Assembly (NCBI GenBank): GCA_900545245.1
Contig: UQYV01000029.1
Location: forward strand, 1 to 42,939
Direction: 5' to 3'
DNA from: an uncultured Bacteroidales bacterium
GTDB taxonomy: Bacteria; Bacteroidota; Bacteroidia; Bacteroidales; UBA932
DNA: 42,939 nucleotides
Shown piece after piece: positions 15,763-25,171 of this stretch. Under the pieces are notes generated by a model. It was not told where the DNA came from and searched no databases. It saw only the letters and a program-made list of their open reading frames with translations. Position numbers and translations under genes: made by a program. Within the stretch, counting starts at the first letter, position 1. Each line of letters begins with the position of its first letter.

Positions 15763-17151
15763 TTATTCGGTTTTGTCGTATCCCGGATTCTGAATTAGGC
15801 CGGGAACTAAGAGTATATCATTGATTGGAATTGGCCAGGTGTAAAGGAACTTCTCAGTCGTATATTTCCGTCCCTGCCTTGCTACCCAAAATTCCGGGCG
15901 CCCGTTTCTCTTCAGCTCGTACCATCTGTCGCCTTCGCAGAAAAGCTCCTTGCGGCGTTCATTAAGAATCGCGTTAATCAGTGGAGTCAGTTCCTTTCCG
16001 GTCACATCCACCTTGATATATTCCGCTTCGTTTACTGCCGGGAGGGTCTCCATCGTGTATGGGACAACGCCAGTTATCCTCTTGGCTCTAAGTTCATTGA
16101 TGGCTGCAAGCGCTCCGACCTCATCTCCGGTGTGGTACAAGGCTTCCGCTATCATCAGCTGCAGTTCGGAACTTCGTATGCTCATCTGCCGGCTCTTGAC
16201 GCACTCCCTTTTCCTGTTGAACGACAAGCTGAATCTGACGTCATTTTCCTTTTCCGGAAACAAGTCCGCAAAACGCCTGCTTACCGGTCTGCTTTTTATG
16301 GAATTGTTGGCTGTACTTACTCCTATTCTGGTTGAACTGCTTGGCAAGGTGCATCCCTTGAATATGACTTCCCCCTTTGAAACATATTCGGACTGAACCA
16401 TTTCAATATATTCGTTACCGGAAACAAGCGGATGCCTTTCGAGCACTTTGCGGGAGTATGTGAGCGTGTTTCCGTAATCCCCAACCCAGAAATAAAGGCG
16501 TGCCAGCAGAGCCTCCAGGGCATCGTTGCTGAACCGGTAGATTTCGTCCTGTATGTTGTATTCAATCGCTTTCTTATAGTCGGCCTCGATTCTCTGGAAT
16601 GTCTCCCGGATGCTGCTGCGTACCGGCTTCGCTTCCATGTCGAATTCCGTGACAATCGGGACTCCGAGCCCGTCAAGATTGTTGTGGCACGGCTCGCAGA
16701 ACTCTCTTAAAAGTCTGAAGTAGCAGGCCCCGCGCAGCGCGTATGCTGTGCCCAAAACGTCTCGGCTGAGTGTGGTTCCGTCTTCATTGATGTACCCTAT
16801 GACAATGTTACAGTCTCGTATTGTTGCATACAAGTCTCTGTATATTATGTCCTTGTTGTTAATATTGGAGCCGGCATAGAGAGGAAGGAGATTACCTGCG
16901 GGATACTTTGTCAATGAAGCCTCCAGATTGTCGGAAACCATTTCTATGTCGAAGGCATTGTCCGGGCAGCCCCAGAAGATTTCCTCCCCTTCGTCAAATT
17001 TCTCGAGATGGTAGTGCATCAGTGCGGAGAACTCTTCCGGAGTTTCCGGGATTGTCTTTCCGTATGGTTTGATGTCGAGGAATTTTGTGCAGGAGGCGAC
17101 GGACAGAAGGACTGCTGCTGAAAGCGATATTATGATATGTATTCTTTTCAT
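15763..17151 (-). CDS. SusD/RagB-family outer-membrane nutrient-binding lipoprotein
   Basis: Surface lipoprotein that caps the SusC channel and captures ligand. Signal peptide ends at Cys21 (LLSVASC) followed by TKFLDIKPYGKTIPE, the usual SusD mature start. TPR-like helices (ALRGACYFRLLREF) and the C-terminal NERRKELFCEGDRWYELKR signature are present. Its 462 residues are short for the family (usually 500-650). SusC lies immediately upstream (12 bp). With a leading S9 peptidase and no glycosidase, the ligand is more likely peptide, as for RagB, than glycan. Confidence 0.93.
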   Translation of the reverse strand: MKRIHIIISLSAAVLLSVASCTKFLDIKPYGKTIPETPEEFSALMHYHLEKFDEGEEIFWGCPDNAFDIEMVSDNLEASLTKYPAGNLLPLYAGSNINNKDIIYRDLYATIRDCNIVIGYINEDGTTLSRDVLGTAYALRGACYFRLLREFCEPCHNNLDGLGVPIVTEFDMEAKPVRSSIRETFQRIEADYKKAIEYNIQDEIYRFSNDALEALLARLYFWVGDYGNTLTYSRKVLERHPLVSGNEYIEMVQSEYVSKGEVIFKGCTLPSSSTRIGVSTANNSIKSRPVSRRFADLFPEKENDVRFSLSFNRKRECVKSRQMSIRSSELQLMIAEALYHTGDEVGALAAINELRAKRITGVVPYTMETLPAVNEAEYIKVDVTGKELTPLINAILNERRKELFCEGDRWYELKRNGRPEFWVARQGRKYTTEKFLYTWPIPINDILLVPGLIQNPGYDKTE

Positions 17152-17163
17152 AATCGTAAATCT

Positions 17164-20100
17164 TTAAAAATCAACTCCGAGGCTGAAGGAAAAAGACCGG
17201 CTCTTCGGATAGACTGCGCCAGGCGTTTCCGGGTCAATGCCCGAATAGTTCGTCAGAATGAAAAGGTTGTTCATGAGAAAGCTGACGTTCAGTCCCTTGA
17301 TGCCCTTCAGCCATTTCGCCGGCAGGGAATATGACAATGATATTGAACTTATCTTCAGATATGACACGTCTTCCAACAGCAGACAGTTCGCGACAGAAGT
17401 ACTATACGGCATTATGGAAGTCAGATACTGTCCGCTTCCGTCAGTTAATTTCGGACCGAATGAGTCAATAAGACGCGGGTATCCGTCCGTCACATGATTG
17501 GTCTCTGTCCAGCGGTGCGTGACATCTTTTGTAACATTCAGATGGTTCGCATAAAGGTCATTGAGGACGGATGGCAAGGATTCCGTCGTGGCGCTGCTGA
17601 CATCTTGCCAGGAGACCGGGCATGAGATATTGTTTATAATCTTGCCTCCAATTGACACGTTGCCCACGATGTTGAGCGACAGCGATTTGTAAGAGAACGT
17701 TGTGGAGAAACCTCCGGTCCAGGGCGCGTTCGAGGTCCCGACATAGAAGAGGTAGTTCTGATAGAGACGGTAGTCCTCCTGCTTCGTCACGGTTACATCC
17801 GGACGCATTATGTATTTATACACGCCTGTTTCCGGGTCTATTCCGGAGGTCTTTCCAGTAAAGATCTTGCCCAGAGGGTAGCCTACATACATCGCGTCCG
17901 AGAGTGACTTTGTAGGCGAGTCGTATTTCGTCAGCACGTTGTAGTTATATGCCATGTTTGCCATAACCCTCCACTGAAAATCCCTGATTTTGAGCAGCGT
18001 GGCTCCGAGTGTCAATTCCACGCCGTTGTTTACCTGCTCAGTCGTGTTGAATGACTGGCTCGTAAAGCCTGTCGTATACGGAACTTTCACGCTTGTCACG
18101 AGATCAAGGTTCTTATTCCTATAGTAAGAGACCTCGCCCGTAATCCTGTCATGCAGAAATCCCATATTGAGACCGACATTGAATGTCCTGTTCTTTTCCC
18201 ATCTCAGGTTCGGGTTCGGAGCGTTTGAAATGTAGCCTTTCCTGTAATAATCATCATCTGTCTTGCGGAAAGTGCTGTCGTACTCCATCATGAGAACCGG
18301 ATATACGGACTTATTGACTCCTCCGGTGTATCCGAATCCGCTGCGCAGGCTCAATGTGCTGAAAACTTTGGACATGACGGTGTTTGCAATCCACGGTTCC
18401 TGGTCGATGTTCCATGCTCCGCTGACGGACCAGTTGGCGTTGAACTGCTCCTTGCTTCCGAAATTGTTCGAGCCATCGGAACGGACCGTGCCGCTGAAGA
18501 TGTAGCGGTTCAGCAGCGTGTAGGTCAATGTTCCGTAAAAGGATGCGAACGCGTTCTCGGAGATGCTCTGGCCTGAGCACCCGTCAAGCTTGTTCCCGAA
18601 GCTGACAAGTTTCTCGTAATCAATCTTGTTGTCGGACGTTGACGGGAAAAGCGGTGTTGAGTGATTTCCGGTTACGGTGTCGTAACCATAACGTTTCGTG
18701 AACAATGACTTCGCGTATGAACTCCTTATCTCGGCACCGCCTATGGCACTGATGCTGTGTATGTCAGAGAACGTCTGGGCGTAGTTCAGCTGTCCGCGGA
18801 GCAGCCATGACGTGTTGGTCGTTGTCTGCTGTGTGATGGAACCGTATGTTCTCTTTGAATAGTAGTTCTCTTCAAAGGGCCTGTCCCGAAACGCAGCGTA
18901 GGTCTCCTTCCCGTTGATGTTCTCTGAAAGGTCACCATAGTAGGAGAAAGAACCTAGCCCGGTGAAATTCAGTCCCTTGCAGATTTCTATCGTTGTGTTT
19001 CCCTGGATGGTGAACGAGGTCGATGTAGAGAGGCTGGACGTCTCGTTGATCTCCCTCATGAGATTGAAGCCGTTGTCGGGGATGTTGACGCTGTTAACCT
19101 TACCATTTGCATATCCCAATGTGAACCACGTTCTGTCAGGCGCGTAGCTTCCGTCCTCGTTGTAGAGTTTTTCGTATGGGTTTGCAAAGTAGGCGTATTT
19201 GAACATGTCAACGTTGCTGGACGGAGCGTTGGCCTTAAGGTAGGAAAAGTCGGTCGAGATGCCGAGCTTCATCCATTTTGCCGGTCTGGTGTCAATCTTT
19301 GCGCTGAGGTTTGTGCTTCGGGAGTCGGTTTTCTTGACGATGCCGTTGTTGAAGCCCATACCACCGGAGACATAATAGGTCATCTTCGGGGAACCTCCGG
19401 AAAGAGAGAGGTGATGGGTTGTTGACACGGTGTTGCGGAAGAGTGTGTCGAACCAGTCGGTGGTATTCGCTCCGAGAGACTCAATCACCGCATCCTGTTC
19501 TGCGGCGCTCAGGTCGGCGAACTCTCCGTATCCCCCGCGAATCTGACCGATAATGCCGACTTTCGGGTAGTAGCCTCCGTTTACATAACCCTCGGAGGAA
19601 AATTCATCCCAAAGTTCCTGCTCCCATGCAAGCTTTTCCTTGGAATTCATCAGGTTGGCTGAACGGGCAGGCTTTATCTGAACTGAAACTGAACCCATAT
19701 AACTGATGCTCGTGTTTCCTGCTTCTCCGCGCTTTGTCGTGACCACGATGACACCATTCGATGCCTGCGAACCATAGATTGCGGCCGCGGAGGCGTCCTT
19801 GAGCACTGTGATGCTCTCGATGTCGCTCGGATTGATACTTCCGATTCCGCTCGCGAAGATGTTGTCAAAGTCACCTGACTTGAGCTGGCTTGAGTTGATT
19901 TCCGGCACGTCTTTCTGGAGAGGCACGCCGTCGATTACCCACAGCGGCTCCGCGTTTCCTGTGATTGTGTTTGTTCCCCTGATGCGAACCTTTGCCGCCT
20001 CGCCCGGACGTCCGGATGCCGCTGTCACGTTAACTCCCGCGAGCTGCCCCTGAAGCATTTGGTCTATGTTCTTGAGAGGGGAGTCCTTGATGTCCTCCAT

Positions 20101-20511
20101 CTTGACGACGCTCACTGCTCCGGTACTCTTCCGGAGTTCGACATTGGAATAACCTGTAACGACCACCTGGTCGAGCTGTGTCGCTGCCTCGTACATTATA
20201 ATGTCATACTTATCCTTTTCCACGACAATCTCCACATCTTCAAAACCCAGGAAAGTCACGCGTATTGTTCTGCCTTTCGTCACTTCGAGACTGTAGTCGC
20301 CTTCAAATCCGGTCGTCACCCCGTTCTTTGTTCCGACCTCAAGTACGGACGCTCCGGTAATAGGCTCGCCCGCCGGGTCCTTGACGATCCCGTGCACCGT
20401 AATTTTTTCCTTTCGCCCCTGGGCATGCAGTTCCGCAGCGACACTTCCTGACAGAAGCAGCACCGCACAAAGCAGTATTGGCAATGACTTTATATGTTGT
20501 TTTATATTCAT
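17164..20511 (-). CDS. SusC/RagA-family TonB-linked outer-membrane transporter
   Basis: TonB-dependent 22-strand barrel importing oligomeric nutrients. Order of parts: signal peptide (about 1-30), carboxypeptidase-D-like regulatory domain (about 37-115, HGIVKDPAGEPITGASVLE), TonB-box-like segment LDQVVVTGYS near 118-127, plug domain (about 130-260, with VRIRGTNTITG and VLKDASAAAIYGSQASNGVI), then the barrel to the C-terminal aromatic residue (SLGVDF). The 1115-residue length is typical. It is translated 8 bp after the S9 peptidase and 12 bp before SusD. No anti-sigma, hybrid two-component or SusR regulator is adjacent. Confidence 0.95.
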   Translation of the reverse strand: MNIKQHIKSLPILLCAVLLLSGSVAAELHAQGRKEKITVHGIVKDPAGEPITGASVLEVGTKNGVTTGFEGDYSLEVTKGRTIRVTFLGFEDVEIVVEKDKYDIIMYEAATQLDQVVVTGYSNVELRKSTGAVSVVKMEDIKDSPLKNIDQMLQGQLAGVNVTAASGRPGEAAKVRIRGTNTITGNAEPLWVIDGVPLQKDVPEINSSQLKSGDFDNIFASGIGSINPSDIESITVLKDASAAAIYGSQASNGVIVVTTKRGEAGNTSISYMGSVSVQIKPARSANLMNSKEKLAWEQELWDEFSSEGYVNGGYYPKVGIIGQIRGGYGEFADLSAAEQDAVIESLGANTTDWFDTLFRNTVSTTHHLSLSGGSPKMTYYVSGGMGFNNGIVKKTDSRSTNLSAKIDTRPAKWMKLGISTDFSYLKANAPSSNVDMFKYAYFANPYEKLYNEDGSYAPDRTWFTLGYANGKVNSVNIPDNGFNLMREINETSSLSTSTSFTIQGNTTIEICKGLNFTGLGSFSYYGDLSENINGKETYAAFRDRPFEENYYSKRTYGSITQQTTTNTSWLLRGQLNYAQTFSDIHSISAIGGAEIRSSYAKSLFTKRYGYDTVTGNHSTPLFPSTSDNKIDYEKLVSFGNKLDGCSGQSISENAFASFYGTLTYTLLNRYIFSGTVRSDGSNNFGSKEQFNANWSVSGAWNIDQEPWIANTVMSKVFSTLSLRSGFGYTGGVNKSVYPVLMMEYDSTFRKTDDDYYRKGYISNAPNPNLRWEKNRTFNVGLNMGFLHDRITGEVSYYRNKNLDLVTSVKVPYTTGFTSQSFNTTEQVNNGVELTLGATLLKIRDFQWRVMANMAYNYNVLTKYDSPTKSLSDAMYVGYPLGKIFTGKTSGIDPETGVYKYIMRPDVTVTKQEDYRLYQNYLFYVGTSNAPWTGGFSTTFSYKSLSLNIVGNVSIGGKIINNISCPVSWQDVSSATTESLPSVLNDLYANHLNVTKDVTHRWTETNHVTDGYPRLIDSFGPKLTDGSGQYLTSIMPYSTSVANCLLLEDVSYLKISSISLSYSLPAKWLKGIKGLNVSFLMNNLFILTNYSGIDPETPGAVYPKSRSFSFSLGVDF

Positions 20512-20519
20512 GAGCCGTA

Positions 20520-22841
20520 TTATTTGTGATTTACAATGTCAATGTCATCCTGCCTCAGGTCGAGAAGGTTTTCAACAAAATAGTAGCGGATGAGATTGAC
20601 GTAATATTTGTTCCCGAGTCCGTGATCCGCGCCGGGAATGACAAAGAGATCAAATCTTTTGTTGTTCTTTATCAGTGCATTCGCGATCCTGAACGTGTTT
20701 GCCGGGTGAACGTTGTCGTCCACGTCTCCGGTTATCAGGAGGAGCTTCCCTTTCAGATTTCCCGCGAGCTCGATGTTTGTCGGAATCCTGCACACGAAAT
20801 TCACGTTTCCTTCATTGTCGCGGGTTTGCTTTACTCCGTGGAAAGTCTCGCCCCACCACTGGGTGTAGATGTTGTTGTCATGGTTCCCGGAAGCGGAGAC
20901 TGCCACCTTGTAGAAATCGGGCCGCGTGAGAATTGCAGCCGCAGCCATGAATCCTCCACCGGAATGCCCGTAGATGCCGACTCTTTCCAAGTCCGCAAAA
21001 GGATATTTTTCAGCAACTTGTCTGATGACGGCATAGTCGTCGTCAAGAGCGTAGTCCCGAAGGTTGCCGTATCCGAAATTATAGAACTCCCGTCCACGGA
21101 CAGGGCAACTGCCGCGATAGGAAAAATTGATGACTATGAACCCGAGCTCAGCGAGGGCACCGTTGCCGTTGTCGTCAGGCGTGAATGCCTGCGGAACGAG
21201 GTCGGTCTGCGGTCCCGGATAGACATTGCTGATTATCGGATACTTTTTCCCTTCCTCGATTTCTGATGGAAGATAGACGACGCCATAGAGTTTTGTCAGA
21301 GAGTCGGCTGCCGTGAGTTCCAGCACTTCCGGTTTCCTCCATCCCTCGGCTTCGAGCAGGGAAATGTCCGCGCTCTCAAGTTCCATAACCCGGCGTCCTC
21401 GCATGTCGCAAATCTGATGTCTCGGCGGCATGTCCATCCTTGACCAGGAATCGAAGACCATTTTCCCGTCAGGAGAAAAAGTCGCCGAATGCTCCCCGTT
21501 GCCCGGAGTGAGCAGCGTTTCCGGCTTCTTTCCGTCGAACCCTGCGCGGTAGTAGAACTTGTAATGTGGATTTATGCCTTTCTCCCTGCCATATCCCTCG
21601 AAGACTACGCTTCTGCCGAGCGTGTCTATCCTTACGATGCTTCCGCTGACGAAGTCTCCGCCAGTCAACGCGTTGCGTAGATTGCCCTCGTTGTCGTAGA
21701 GATACCAACGACCCTTGCCGTCACGCTCTGACCACCAGAGGATGTCTTCCCCGTTGTTCAGAACATGGTAGTCGAACAGCTGTTCGTTCAGGTGCGGGCG
21801 GCATACTTCCGAGATTATGGTCGTGACTTTGTGGCTTCTTGCATCGATGCGGAGCAGGTCAAGCGTGTCCCGAGTGCGGGCAATTCGCAGAAGGAATGCG
21901 GAGGTGTCGTTTGTCTGGAAGTTGCGGAATCTTGGAAGAATGAATGCCTGATCAGCGAAACGCTCCACGGGCAATTTGTAGAGTCCGGCACTGTCGGCAT
22001 CGGCGAGAAACACATCGAAATGCGATACTCCCTTGTCGCCCGGCATCGCGAACTTGTAGGTCTTTTCTTTTGGACGAGGCTGCGCGAGATTGTCCACAAT
22101 GCTCAGCGTCTCTACCGCTCTGTTGTCCTCACGGACAGACAGGAATGAGTGGCTTTTGCCTATCCATGCCCCGACAGGACTTCCTGCCGTTGCTCCTATG
22201 TCATCCTTTTTCCTCGGGCGGTTGCCGCCTGTTGCAAATGACTTGTAGTGCTCCCCATCTGTGCTGAGGACTATTGCATCCTGCTGTTCAGAACCGTTTC
22301 GGGGGGGGGTATCAGGATATATGGCCAGGTTGTCCCCGACCGCTGTTGCATAGAATAGACTGTCCGCGCTGTAACGTTTCCGGTAGTCTCCTTGCCCATA
22401 TTCCGGGCGTCGTTTTTCTTTTGGAGGGATTTCCTTCAGAGTGCGCTTCTTGATATTATAGATGAAACGTCTCCTGTCGCAGTCGAAGGCGAACTCTGTC
22501 GCGGATGAATTGAACTCCGGTTCCCAAAGCCTGAAATTCTCTTCGTTTTTATCGAGCCCAAAACCATTGAGCAGCGAAATCATCTCCATTGTGTCGAAAA
22601 GCTTTGATTTCCTGCCGCTCCCGGTGTCGCCGATCCACCATGTTTTGCCATTGGCCCCTTCTGTGGTGTACCAAAATCGTCTGCTGCCGTCGTTAATCCA
22701 GTTGACGGATATGTGGCTGTTATATATGCGATGGTTGAGGGAATCTTCACAGAATCTCTCGGCCCTCGTCATATATGACTGAGCCATGGCATTTCCTGCC
22801 ACTGTAACTAATATGAACGCAACTGCCAATGATTTGTTCAT
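20520..22841 (-). CDS. S9 family dipeptidyl peptidase (DPP IV-like), first gene of a SusCD operon
   Basis: Serine exopeptidase cleaving dipeptides, probably in the periplasm. Signal peptide MNKSLAVAFILVTVAGNAMAQ; the ATG at 22841 was chosen because the longer frame begins with TTG and would bury this signal. A beta-propeller DPP IV N-terminal region is followed by the alpha/beta hydrolase catalytic domain: Ser near 625 in GHSGGG, Asp near 706 in GDVDDNVHP and His near 738 in GADHGLG. The gene contains a run of nine G (22301-22309) that could cause phase-variable frameshifting. Eight bp separate it from SusC, so peptide trimming and import appear coupled. Confidence 0.93.
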   Translation of the reverse strand: MNKSLAVAFILVTVAGNAMAQSYMTRAERFCEDSLNHRIYNSHISVNWINDGSRRFWYTTEGANGKTWWIGDTGSGRKSKLFDTMEMISLLNGFGLDKNEENFRLWEPEFNSSATEFAFDCDRRRFIYNIKKRTLKEIPPKEKRRPEYGQGDYRKRYSADSLFYATAVGDNLAIYPDTPPRNGSEQQDAIVLSTDGEHYKSFATGGNRPRKKDDIGATAGSPVGAWIGKSHSFLSVREDNRAVETLSIVDNLAQPRPKEKTYKFAMPGDKGVSHFDVFLADADSAGLYKLPVERFADQAFILPRFRNFQTNDTSAFLLRIARTRDTLDLLRIDARSHKVTTIISEVCRPHLNEQLFDYHVLNNGEDILWWSERDGKGRWYLYDNEGNLRNALTGGDFVSGSIVRIDTLGRSVVFEGYGREKGINPHYKFYYRAGFDGKKPETLLTPGNGEHSATFSPDGKMVFDSWSRMDMPPRHQICDMRGRRVMELESADISLLEAEGWRKPEVLELTAADSLTKLYGVVYLPSEIEEGKKYPIISNVYPGPQTDLVPQAFTPDDNGNGALAELGFIVINFSYRGSCPVRGREFYNFGYGNLRDYALDDDYAVIRQVAEKYPFADLERVGIYGHSGGGFMAAAAILTRPDFYKVAVSASGNHDNNIYTQWWGETFHGVKQTRDNEGNVNFVCRIPTNIELAGNLKGKLLLITGDVDDNVHPANTFRIANALIKNNKRFDLFVIPGADHGLGNKYYVNLIRYYFVENLLDLRQDDIDIVNHK
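22301..22309 (-). repeat. Nine-G homopolymer inside the S9 peptidase gene
   Basis: Nine consecutive G on the plus strand (C in the gene) near codon 179. The frame as given is intact; gain or loss of one base would truncate the protein and could reduce downstream SusCD translation. Confidence 0.9.
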
Positions 22842-22947
22842 AGGTACACTACATTCTTTGATATTGTTCAATCTTTTCCCTTATATTGCTTACGAATTGT
22901 AAGTCTCTCGTTTCGTCGTTTACGGCAAAAGATTGTATATCAACCGA

Positions 22948-22955
22948 CAAATATA
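22948..22955 (-). promoter_or_regulatory. Bacteroidota -7 element for the S9-SusCD operon
   Basis: TATATTTG on the minus strand matches TAnnTTTG, about 107 bp upstream of the S9 start, implying a leader of roughly 100 nt. No good -33 TTTG is visible. Confidence 0.5.
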
Positions 22956-22981
22956 GTAAATATTTGTAATGATGAATAATT

Positions 22982-23013
22982 TTTGGAAAAAATAGCAAAA
23001 AGAACTAATTTCG
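22982..23013 (+). promoter_or_regulatory. Promoter of the deoxynucleoside kinase gene
   Basis: TTTG at 22982-22985, 20-nt spacer, TAATTTCG at 23006-23013 (one mismatch to TAnnTTTG). A short hairpin CCCGA/TCGGG (23018-23030) lies in the presumed leader. Gene start is 51 bp further on. Confidence 0.55.
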
Positions 23014-23064
23014 TGTCCCCGAAAATCGGGAGAACCACGACATACACAGAAATATTCAGACACT

Positions 23065-23679
23065 ATGCACATTGGTATCGCAGGAAATATAGGATGCGGC
23101 AAGACGACTCTCACGCGGATGCTTGCTGAGCATTACGGCTGGACGCCGAAGTTCGAGGCCGTGACATATAACCCCTATCTTGAAGACTACTACACGGACA
23201 TTCCGCGTTGGTCCTACAACCTCGAAACCTATTTCCTCGCGCAGCGTCTCAAGGACGTGATGGCAATTGCCCATAGCAGGGAGACCATAGTTCAGGACAG
23301 GACGATTTTTGAAGGAGTCGAGATTTTTGTGCGCAACAACTACCTGATGGGCAACCTTTCCGAGCGGGACTTCAACACCTACATGGAACTCTACAACGTC
23401 GTCATGTCTTCGGTGAAGTATCCTGATTTGCTGATATATATACGGTCTTCGATTTCGCATCTCGTCGAACAGATCGCAAAGCGCGGACGGGAATATGAAA
23501 AGGGGATGAGCATCGAGTATCTCACCGGCCTGAACGACCTTTACGAGCAGTGGATTGCATCCTATCCGGGAAAGGTCATTACCATCGAGGGGGACAATCT
23601 TGACTTCGAGAACCGTCCGGAAGATTTTGCTCTGATTACGGATCGGATTGACGCTCAGCTATTTGGCCTGTTCAAATAG
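23065..23679 (+). CDS. Deoxynucleoside kinase
   Basis: Phosphorylates deoxynucleosides for salvage in the cytoplasm. The P-loop GNIGCGKTT is at 7-15, the family DRS/ERS-like motif appears as QDRTIFEGVE at 77-86, and the lid region RGREYEKGMSIEYL carries the expected Arg residues. The 204-residue length fits the dGK/dAK/dCK class; nucleoside preference cannot be read from the sequence. Its last 21 bp overlap the 3' end of the convergent serine hydrolase gene. Confidence 0.9.
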   Translation: MHIGIAGNIGCGKTTLTRMLAEHYGWTPKFEAVTYNPYLEDYYTDIPRWSYNLETYFLAQRLKDVMAIAHSRETIVQDRTIFEGVEIFVRNNYLMGNLSERDFNTYMELYNVVMSSVKYPDLLIYIRSSISHLVEQIAKRGREYEKGMSIEYLTGLNDLYEQWIASYPGKVITIEGDNLDFENRPEDFALITDRIDAQLFGLFK

Positions 23680-25035
23680 ATTTTGGACGGGAAGTTTGGA
23701 TGAATAGTCGTGGCGGAGGCGGTCGAAGAGCGTTGAGGTGTATTTCGCGTGGCTCGGGCCTTTCCACGTGCTGGTGTTGGTTAACCAAATCCAACATTCG
23801 CCGTCGGGATAATATTTGATTACGGCGTTCGTGCCGGCGAGAGTGCCGGTTCTGACCCAGCCTTTGCGCGGGTTCGTGTCGTTCCATCCGAGAGAAAACC
23901 TGCTGGAGTCGGTATACTCCGTCATAAGGTCAATACTTTCCTTCGAGAGTATGTTTTTCACTACGGAATTATAGTCAATCGAGGCTACGAATTTCGCCAA
24001 TTCCGCTGCCGAGCACACCCAGGCACCCGCACCCTGAAGCAGACTTATGTCGTTCCCGCCGTAGCAGCGTTCCACCATCCGGCCGCTTCCGTTGTATTCC
24101 CGGACCTCTTTGCCGTCACCCTCGTGGACATAATAGCGCACTTCGTTGGGACGTTTCCCTTCATAGTAGTTGTCCGCAATGTGCATATCCCAGCATCCGG
24201 CAGGGTGGAGGACCTTTTGTTGGATGTAGTCCTCGTAGCTCATTCCCGAAACTTTCTCTATGATTCTCGACAGAAGCATATATCCGTAGTTCGAATAGGT
24301 CTGCGAACCGCCTGGTTCATACCGCAGGCGTCGCGAGAGCACCAGACGGGAATAGTCGTCGAGTGATGGCGGGCAGTCGAGTCTCATCTGTTCACGCACG
24401 TCGTTCGCTGAAAAAACCGGGTCGCGGCGAAATCCGGCCTGATGGCGCAGCAAATGTTCGACGGTGATTTTGGAGTAGTCGTTCATATATCGGATAGTAT
24501 CCGTATAGAGCGAGTCGCAGAGTATGCCTCCGGGACCGAAGACCGTGTCAGACAGATGGATAAGCCCGTCCTCCTGCATTTTCATTATGCCTGCTGCGGT
24601 GATGAGTTTCGACACGGACGCAACCCTCAGGATGTTCCCGGGAGTCATTTCCACTGCTTCGAACCTCTCGTCAGATGCAGCCGTTCCCGCTGCCGGACCG
24701 GAGAAAGACTCCGTTTCGCAGTGGCAGAAGCTGTCGTCGGCGATGCCGTAGCCCTTGCAGAATAGCAGCGAATCGTTGCGCATCACTGCAAGCTGCGCCC
24801 CGTGAAGATGCCAGTATTGCATATAACGTTCAATCTTCGCATCCATTTTCTTCAATGAGGGAAACTGAGACATTTCGTTGTCAATCACTCTGTTGAGAAA
24901 CACCGTGTCCCTTTCTTTCCCCGTCTCCACCGCCTGCCGATGCCCACTCATCTTTATGGACGGCACCACGACCGCGACACCGACAAGTGCCGCCGCAACA
25001 ATGACAAATACTATATTTTTCTTATTAACTTTCAA
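23659..25035 (-). CDS. Serine hydrolase of the beta-lactamase/class C family
   Basis: Penicillin-binding-protein-like hydrolase. The N-terminal hydrophobic segment (about 7-25) is a signal anchor. The SxxK motif is SVSK at 140-143; the second motif is the Tyr-Ser-Asn at 247-249 (QTYSNYGY). RTGTLAGTN near 408 probably supplies the third, KTG-like motif. The 458-residue length is usual for this broad family, which includes esterases, D-aminopeptidases and peptidoglycan enzymes, so the substrate is open; antibiotic resistance should not be assumed. Its 3' end overlaps the kinase gene by 21 bp. Confidence 0.88.
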   Translation of the reverse strand: MKVNKKNIVFVIVAAALVGVAVVVPSIKMSGHRQAVETGKERDTVFLNRVIDNEMSQFPSLKKMDAKIERYMQYWHLHGAQLAVMRNDSLLFCKGYGIADDSFCHCETESFSGPAAGTAASDERFEAVEMTPGNILRVASVSKLITAAGIMKMQEDGLIHLSDTVFGPGGILCDSLYTDTIRYMNDYSKITVEHLLRHQAGFRRDPVFSANDVREQMRLDCPPSLDDYSRLVLSRRLRYEPGGSQTYSNYGYMLLSRIIEKVSGMSYEDYIQQKVLHPAGCWDMHIADNYYEGKRPNEVRYYVHEGDGKEVREYNGSGRMVERCYGGNDISLLQGAGAWVCSAAELAKFVASIDYNSVVKNILSKESIDLMTEYTDSSRFSLGWNDTNPRKGWVRTGTLAGTNAVIKYYPDGECWIWLTNTSTWKGPSHAKYTSTLFDRLRHDYSSKLPVQNLFEQAK

Positions 25036-25149
25036 TATTCCAAACGTATATTTTAGCGATTACTACCCTTAGAGATTTGAATCAGATTTTTGAGGATAGA
25101 TTTGTTTTTGAAGAGGGAGCATACCGGGCGTATGTGACCGATGAAAAAA

Positions 25150-25157
25150 CAAATATA
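25150..25157 (-). promoter_or_regulatory. Candidate -7 element for the serine hydrolase gene
   Basis: TATATTTG on the minus strand fits TAnnTTTG. It lies in the 136-bp gap between two minus-strand genes, 115 bp upstream of the hydrolase start, and implies transcription separate from the upstream operon. Confidence 0.4.
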
Positions 25158-25171
25158 GACCAAAAAGATAT

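Noticed and set aside
20526..21266. 246-residue frame antisense to the S9 peptidase
   Set aside because: Shadow frame; composition mirrors the real gene and there is no promoter or start signal.
23659..25035. Antibiotic-resistance beta-lactamase
   Set aside because: The family fold is shared by many esterases and peptidases; no specific resistance class signature is seen.
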